Made by a program: the position numbers and the translations under genes
Shown here: positions 5,638 through 7,952 of the stretch, piece after piece
Numbering within the stretch: position 1 is the stretch's first letter
Layout of the letters: every line of letters begins with the position of its first letter
The notes under the pieces: model-generated
Databases searched by the model: none
The model's input: only the letters and a program-made list of their open reading frames with translations
What the model was told of the DNA's origin: nothing
Origin: Clostridia bacterium
Lineage (GTDB): Bacteria > Bacillota > Clostridia > Oscillospirales > CAG-272
Direction: 5' to 3'
DNA length: 7,952 bases
Assembly (NCBI GenBank): GCA_900753295.1
Contig: CAADYQ010000055.1
Coordinates: 1 to 7,952 of the forward strand

Positions 5638-6408
5638 TTAAAGAGAACGGAGGGAGTGGAGGTTGTCGCGGGCGCCGCGCATGATGTAGTCGTAATCGGT
5701 GCCGGAGGAAATGATGTTGATGCCGAGATCGTGCCAGAAGCCGGTCACCTCGGGATCGGTCGAACCGGTGGAAACACCGACGGGCTTGCCGGCATCCTTG
5801 ATGATCGAAATGGCGCGGCGTATCTCGCGCTGGGTCTTCTCGCCGAAAACATTGTTAAGCTCGCCAAGCGAACCGGAAAGATCGCACGGACCGAAGAAAA
5901 ATCCGTCGATGTAGGGATTTTTGACTATCTCGGGGAGATTGTTGACGGCGGTGACAGTCTCGATCTGCACAAAGCGGCAGGTCTTTTCGTTTGCCTCGGC
6001 TATGTACGCGTCCATGTCGTCAATGCCGTAGTTCACGGCGCGGAGAGGACCAAAGCCGCGGCGTCCCGCGGGCGGATACATGCAGAATTCCATTGCCGCC
6101 TTGGCTTCCTCGGCGGTGTTTATCATGGGGAAGAGAATGCCGTCGGGGCCCATTTCCATGACGCGCTTTACGTGGTTGTAATCGTTCATCGAAACGCGGA
6201 CTATCGCGGGCGTGCCGCCTGCGTTTACGGCGGTGAGATGGTTACGCAGACTTGTGTAGGAGTTTTCGGAGTGCTCGGTGTCGATCCAGATGAAGTCGTA
6301 GCCGAGTCTGCCGAGGATCTCGCTGACGATGCTGTCCGTCATAGAGATGTGGGTCCCCACAAGAAGATCGTTCATAAGTTTGTCTTTAAGATAGCTGTTG
6401 CGGATCAT
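5638..6408 (-). CDS. HpcH/HpaI-family class II aldolase (2-keto-3-deoxy-sugar acid or 4-hydroxy-2-oxo acid aldolase)
   Basis: A 256-residue cytoplasmic TIM-barrel enzyme of the metal-dependent pyruvate aldolases that includes HpcH/HpaI, RhmA/YfaU and GarL. All catalytic positions of E. coli HpcH are present, offset by one: His46 in WIDTEHS (His45), Arg71 in IVRVS (Arg70), Glu150 in VQIET (Glu149, metal ligand) and Asp176 in GPCDLSGSLG (Asp175, metal ligand). The GILFPMINTAEEA, RRGFGP and GVSTGS loops are also typical. Length is normal. The products should be pyruvate plus an aldehyde; the substrate is not readable from sequence, but a deoxy-keto sugar acid fits the neighbourhood. The start ATG at 6406-6408 has GCGAGG seven bases upstream. 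It is transcribed divergently from the propeller gene, sharing a symmetric control region, and ends about 120 bases before the terminator at 5495-5518. Confidence 0.9.
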   Translation of the reverse strand: MIRNSYLKDKLMNDLLVGTHISMTDSIVSEILGRLGYDFIWIDTEHSENSYTSLRNHLTAVNAGGTPAIVRVSMNDYNHVKRVMEMGPDGILFPMINTAEEAKAAMEFCMYPPAGRRGFGPLRAVNYGIDDMDAYIAEANEKTCRFVQIETVTAVNNLPEIVKNPYIDGFFFGPCDLSGSLGELNNVFGEKTQREIRRAISIIKDAGKPVGVSTGSTDPEVTGFWHDLGINIISSGTDYDYIMRGARDNLHSLRSL

Positions 6409-6453
6409 TATGTGCCTCGCTGATGCTTTTTTGCATTATTGACGGCCGCCGTG

Positions 6454-6466
6454 ATCGGTGACCGAT
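6454..6466. promoter_or_regulatory. Palindromic operator candidate at the aldolase start site
   Basis: ATCGGT-g-ACCGAT is a perfect 13-base palindrome around base 6460 and covers the predicted start of the minus-strand transcript (near 6464). It sits four bases after the -10. A similar motif occupies the same place at the divergent promoter, so a common repressor is plausible. Confidence 0.6.
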
Positions 6467-6470
6467 AATA

Positions 6471-6500
6471 ATTATATCAACGCACGTCTGCCGTGAGCAA
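6471..6500 (-). promoter_or_regulatory. Extended -10 promoter of the aldolase gene
   Basis: On the minus strand TGATATAAT places TATAAT at 6476-6471 with the extended TG directly in front. TTGCTC (6500-6495) is a partial -35 with an 18-base spacer. The start is expected near 6464, about 55 bases before the start codon. Confidence 0.7.
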
Positions 6501-6597
6501 AACAAACTCACATTATGATATAACAATATCACAATTATGCGCGGCGGAGAAGAGACGGTATCTTTGTGATATTGTTTCATCCCATTGTGCTTTTATT
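6501..6597. promoter_or_regulatory. Mirrored activator sites: two direct-repeat pairs, 21 bp apart, facing both promoters
   Basis: TTGTGATATTGTT lies at 6564-6576 (+) and identically at 6534-6522 (-). Each is followed 21 bases later, toward its own promoter, by a second copy agreeing at 10 of 13 positions: TTGTGCTTTTATT (6585-6597, +) and ATGTGAGTTTGTT (6513-6501, -). The shared pattern is TTGTGnnnTTnTT. Direct repeats two helical turns apart, with the inner copy touching the -35, are the usual layout of AraC/XylS-family activator sites. The regulator itself is not in the window. Confidence 0.65.
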
Positions 6598-6627
6598 TAA
6601 CACCGCTCGGGGACGCCGTGATATAAT
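6597..6627 (+). promoter_or_regulatory. Extended -10 promoter of the propeller gene
   Basis: TGATATAAT gives TATAAT at 6622-6627 with the extended TG at 6619-6620. TTAACA (6597-6602) is a weak -35 at a long 19-base spacing, so activation by a bound protein is likely. The start is expected near 6634. This -10 and the one on the opposite strand lie at equal distances from base 6549. Confidence 0.7.
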
Positions 6628-6630
6628 AAA

Positions 6631-6643
6631 ATCGGATACCGGC
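6631..6643. promoter_or_regulatory. Operator-like motif at the propeller start site
   Basis: ATCGGATACCGGC, three bases after the -10, matches the palindrome on the other side (ATCGGTCACCGAT read on its own strand) at 9 of 13 positions, sharing ATCGGnnACCG. It is a weaker palindrome than its partner. It can alternatively be part of a small leader hairpin (CCGGC 6639-6643 with GCCGG 6655-6659). Confidence 0.4.
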
Positions 6644-6681
6644 AGGTCTTTGACGCCGGCAACGCCGAAAGGAAAGTGAAA

Positions 6682-7908
6682 ATGAGAACTTATTTTACAA
6701 AGGATAACATAGATCCGGATAAGGACGTGGCTCTGCTGCCGCCGGATTTTCTTTACTATCCCGATCATCCGGAGGAGTGCTTTGACCGCCACGGACGCCG
6801 CTGGCAGAGCGCGGCAACGGTCGCAAAGGTAGCCTCGGGCAGACTGTTTGCCGCGTACAGCGGCGGCGGAGTCGATGAGGGCCCCAATAATTATAACTGC
6901 ATTTCTTACAGCGACGACGACGGACTGACCTGGCGCAACGATTACGTTATAATCGACCACCCCAAGATCGTGCGTATGCATGAGCCGATCCTTTGGGTCG
7001 ATCCCGAGGGAACGCTCTGGCACTTCTGGGCGCAGTCGTACGTGTATTGGGACGGCCGCGGAGGCGTGTGGGCGTCAAAATGCCTTGATCCCGACAGCGA
7101 TATGCCGAAGTGGAGCGAGCCGCGCCGCCTGGCTGACGGCGTTATGGCGTGCAAGCCTATCGTAAGACAGGACGGAGCATGGCTCTTCCCGATCTCGATA
7201 TGGCATAACTTCGTTACCCGCTTCTGCTCGATGCCGGAGTACGAAAAGTCGAATGTTTATATTTCGGAGGACCATGGCGAAACACTGCGCTACCTCGGCA
7301 GCGCATATCATCACGATACCACCTTTGACGAGAACTGCATATGCCAGCGCTCTGACGGCTCGATACTCATGCTCATGCGCCTCTCGGACGGCATAGCATA
7401 TTCGGAATCGACCGACGGCGGCGCAACATGGACAAAGGCGGAGCGCTATTGCGTTCCCAGCCCCTCGGCGAGAATGTACCTCGGTAAATTCCCCACGGGT
7501 GAGTTCTTCCTTATTCATAATTATAATTTTACCGGACGCAACAATATGGCTGTCCTTCTGTCGCACGACGAGGGACGCTCGTATGACGAGGTGCTGATGC
7601 TCGACGAGCGCTCATCGGTGGCTTATCCCGACGCGTTCGTGGACGGGGACGGAAAGGTTTATGCGGTCTATGACCGCGAGCGCTACGGCGATAAGGAGAT
7701 ACAGCTTGCGGTGTTCCGCAAGGAGGATATCATCGCCGGCGGGTGCGTGACGCCCGGCGCACGCATAAAGGGCGTCGTTTGCAAGTCCTACGGCGCACGC
7801 CGTACCGCGGAGGAAAAGCAGGCGGGAACGCTCTGGCCGCGCAAATACTGCGACCCGCTGCGTCCGCCCACAACACAGCTTGACCAGTACTTCAAGTCAT
7901 TCGTGTGA
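6682..7908 (+). CDS. Cytoplasmic BNR/sialidase-like beta-propeller protein (putative glycoside hydrolase)
   Basis: A 408-residue protein of the sialidase superfamily (BNR_2-type neuraminidase-like domain). Four Asp-box repeats are visible: SDDDGLTW (77-84), SEDHGETL (195-202), STDGGATW (243-250) and SHDEGRSY (294-301), spaced as in a six-bladed propeller. The closing blade has the segment AYPDAFVDGDGKVYAVYDRE (314-333) and then a K-E-I-Q-L-A-V-F run, typical of this group. There is no signal peptide or membrane segment, so it acts in the cytoplasm, presumably on an imported oligosaccharide. A sialidase arginine triad could not be assigned and no sialic acid genes are nearby, so true sialidase activity is doubtful. 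ATG 6682 is chosen because AAAGGA (6668-6673) lies eight bases before it; the in-frame GTG at 6676 would sit only two bases from that site. It is divergent to, and probably co-regulated with, the aldolase gene. Confidence 0.8.
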   Translation: MRTYFTKDNIDPDKDVALLPPDFLYYPDHPEECFDRHGRRWQSAATVAKVASGRLFAAYSGGGVDEGPNNYNCISYSDDDGLTWRNDYVIIDHPKIVRMHEPILWVDPEGTLWHFWAQSYVYWDGRGGVWASKCLDPDSDMPKWSEPRRLADGVMACKPIVRQDGAWLFPISIWHNFVTRFCSMPEYEKSNVYISEDHGETLRYLGSAYHHDTTFDENCICQRSDGSILMLMRLSDGIAYSESTDGGATWTKAERYCVPSPSARMYLGKFPTGEFFLIHNYNFTGRNNMAVLLSHDEGRSYDEVLMLDERSSVAYPDAFVDGDGKVYAVYDRERYGDKEIQLAVFRKEDIIAGGCVTPGARIKGVVCKSYGARRTAEEKQAGTLWPRKYCDPLRPPTTQLDQYFKSFV

Positions 7909-7939
7909 TAACGGCGGTGCTGGTGATACCGGAAATAAG

Positions 7940-7952
7940 ATGATGAAAATAA
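7940..7952 (+). CDS. Possible start of a further gene, cut by the window edge
   Basis: ATGATGAAAATA opens at 7940, 31 bases after the propeller gene's stop, with GGAAA at 7931-7935 as a possible ribosome binding site. Only four codons are visible, so this rests on position and spacing alone. If real it would be the next gene of the propeller operon. Confidence 0.3.

Noticed and set aside
5573..5641. 22-codon plus-strand frame with AGGAAG upstream
   Set aside because: Very short, lies just downstream of a terminator, overlaps the end of the aldolase gene and has no recognisable features.
5656..6423. Long plus-strand frame opposite the aldolase gene
   Set aside because: Antisense shadow of a gene whose catalytic residues are all in place; composition (Val, Gly, His rich) is that of a reverse-strand reading.
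6564..6590. CRP/FNR-type site suggested by TGTGA
   Set aside because: No TCACA half-site at the six-base spacing; direct repeats at 21 bp fit an AraC-type site better.
6676..6681. GTG at 6676 as start of the propeller protein
   Set aside because: Only two bases from the AAAGGA site; the ATG at 6682 has normal eight-base spacing.

Overview
The window looks like chromosomal DNA of a moderately GC-rich member of the Clostridia (uncultured gut Oscillospirales/Christensenellales type). This is inference from the TTGACA/TATAAT and TGnTATAAT promoters, AGGGA/GGGAGG ribosome binding sites, intrinsic terminators with U-tracts, an XRE-S24 repressor, an ABC-F ATPase of the YdiF/Uup type and small Gly/Ala/Met-rich membrane peptides. 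No rRNA or tRNA gene, insertion sequence or CRISPR array was seen.

Layout from left to right. (1) Bases 1-1545 (+): the 3' part of a KDPG aldolase gene overlaps a PfkB-family 2-keto-3-deoxygluconate kinase by four bases. Together they phosphorylate KDG and cleave KDPG to pyruvate and glyceraldehyde-3-phosphate, the shared end of uronate catabolism and the Entner-Doudoroff route. A double hairpin ends this operon at 1549-1623. (2) Bases 1643-2324 (-): a small protein with a sigma-70 region-4-like helix-turn-helix, then a 65-residue single-membrane-segment protein whose leader forms a hairpin with the ribosome binding site in its loop. (3) Bases 2325-5250 (+): a strong consensus promoter with a dyad operator candidate, a repeat-rich leader of about 170 bases, a LexA/CI-like self-cleaving repressor, then an ABC-F ribosome-associated ATPase 16 bases downstream. 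(4) Bases 5251-5637: an intergenic region with five perfect palindromes separated by the heptamer GTGATAT, followed by a bidirectional terminator. (5) Bases 5638-7908: a divergent pair made of an HpcH/HpaI-family class II aldolase (-) and a cytoplasmic BNR/sialidase-like beta-propeller protein (+). The 273 bases between their start codons form an almost mirror-symmetric control region: extended -10 elements, an AraC-type pair of direct repeats 21 bp apart on each side, and a shared operator-like motif at each start site. A further gene may begin at the right edge.

Two parts of the window are carbohydrate-acid catabolism (KDG kinase/KDPG aldolase; HpcH aldolase/propeller protein). The middle is regulatory or stress-related. 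The least explained element is the heptamer-palindrome array at 5330-5463. The clearest regulatory design is the mirrored divergent promoter centred on base 6549.
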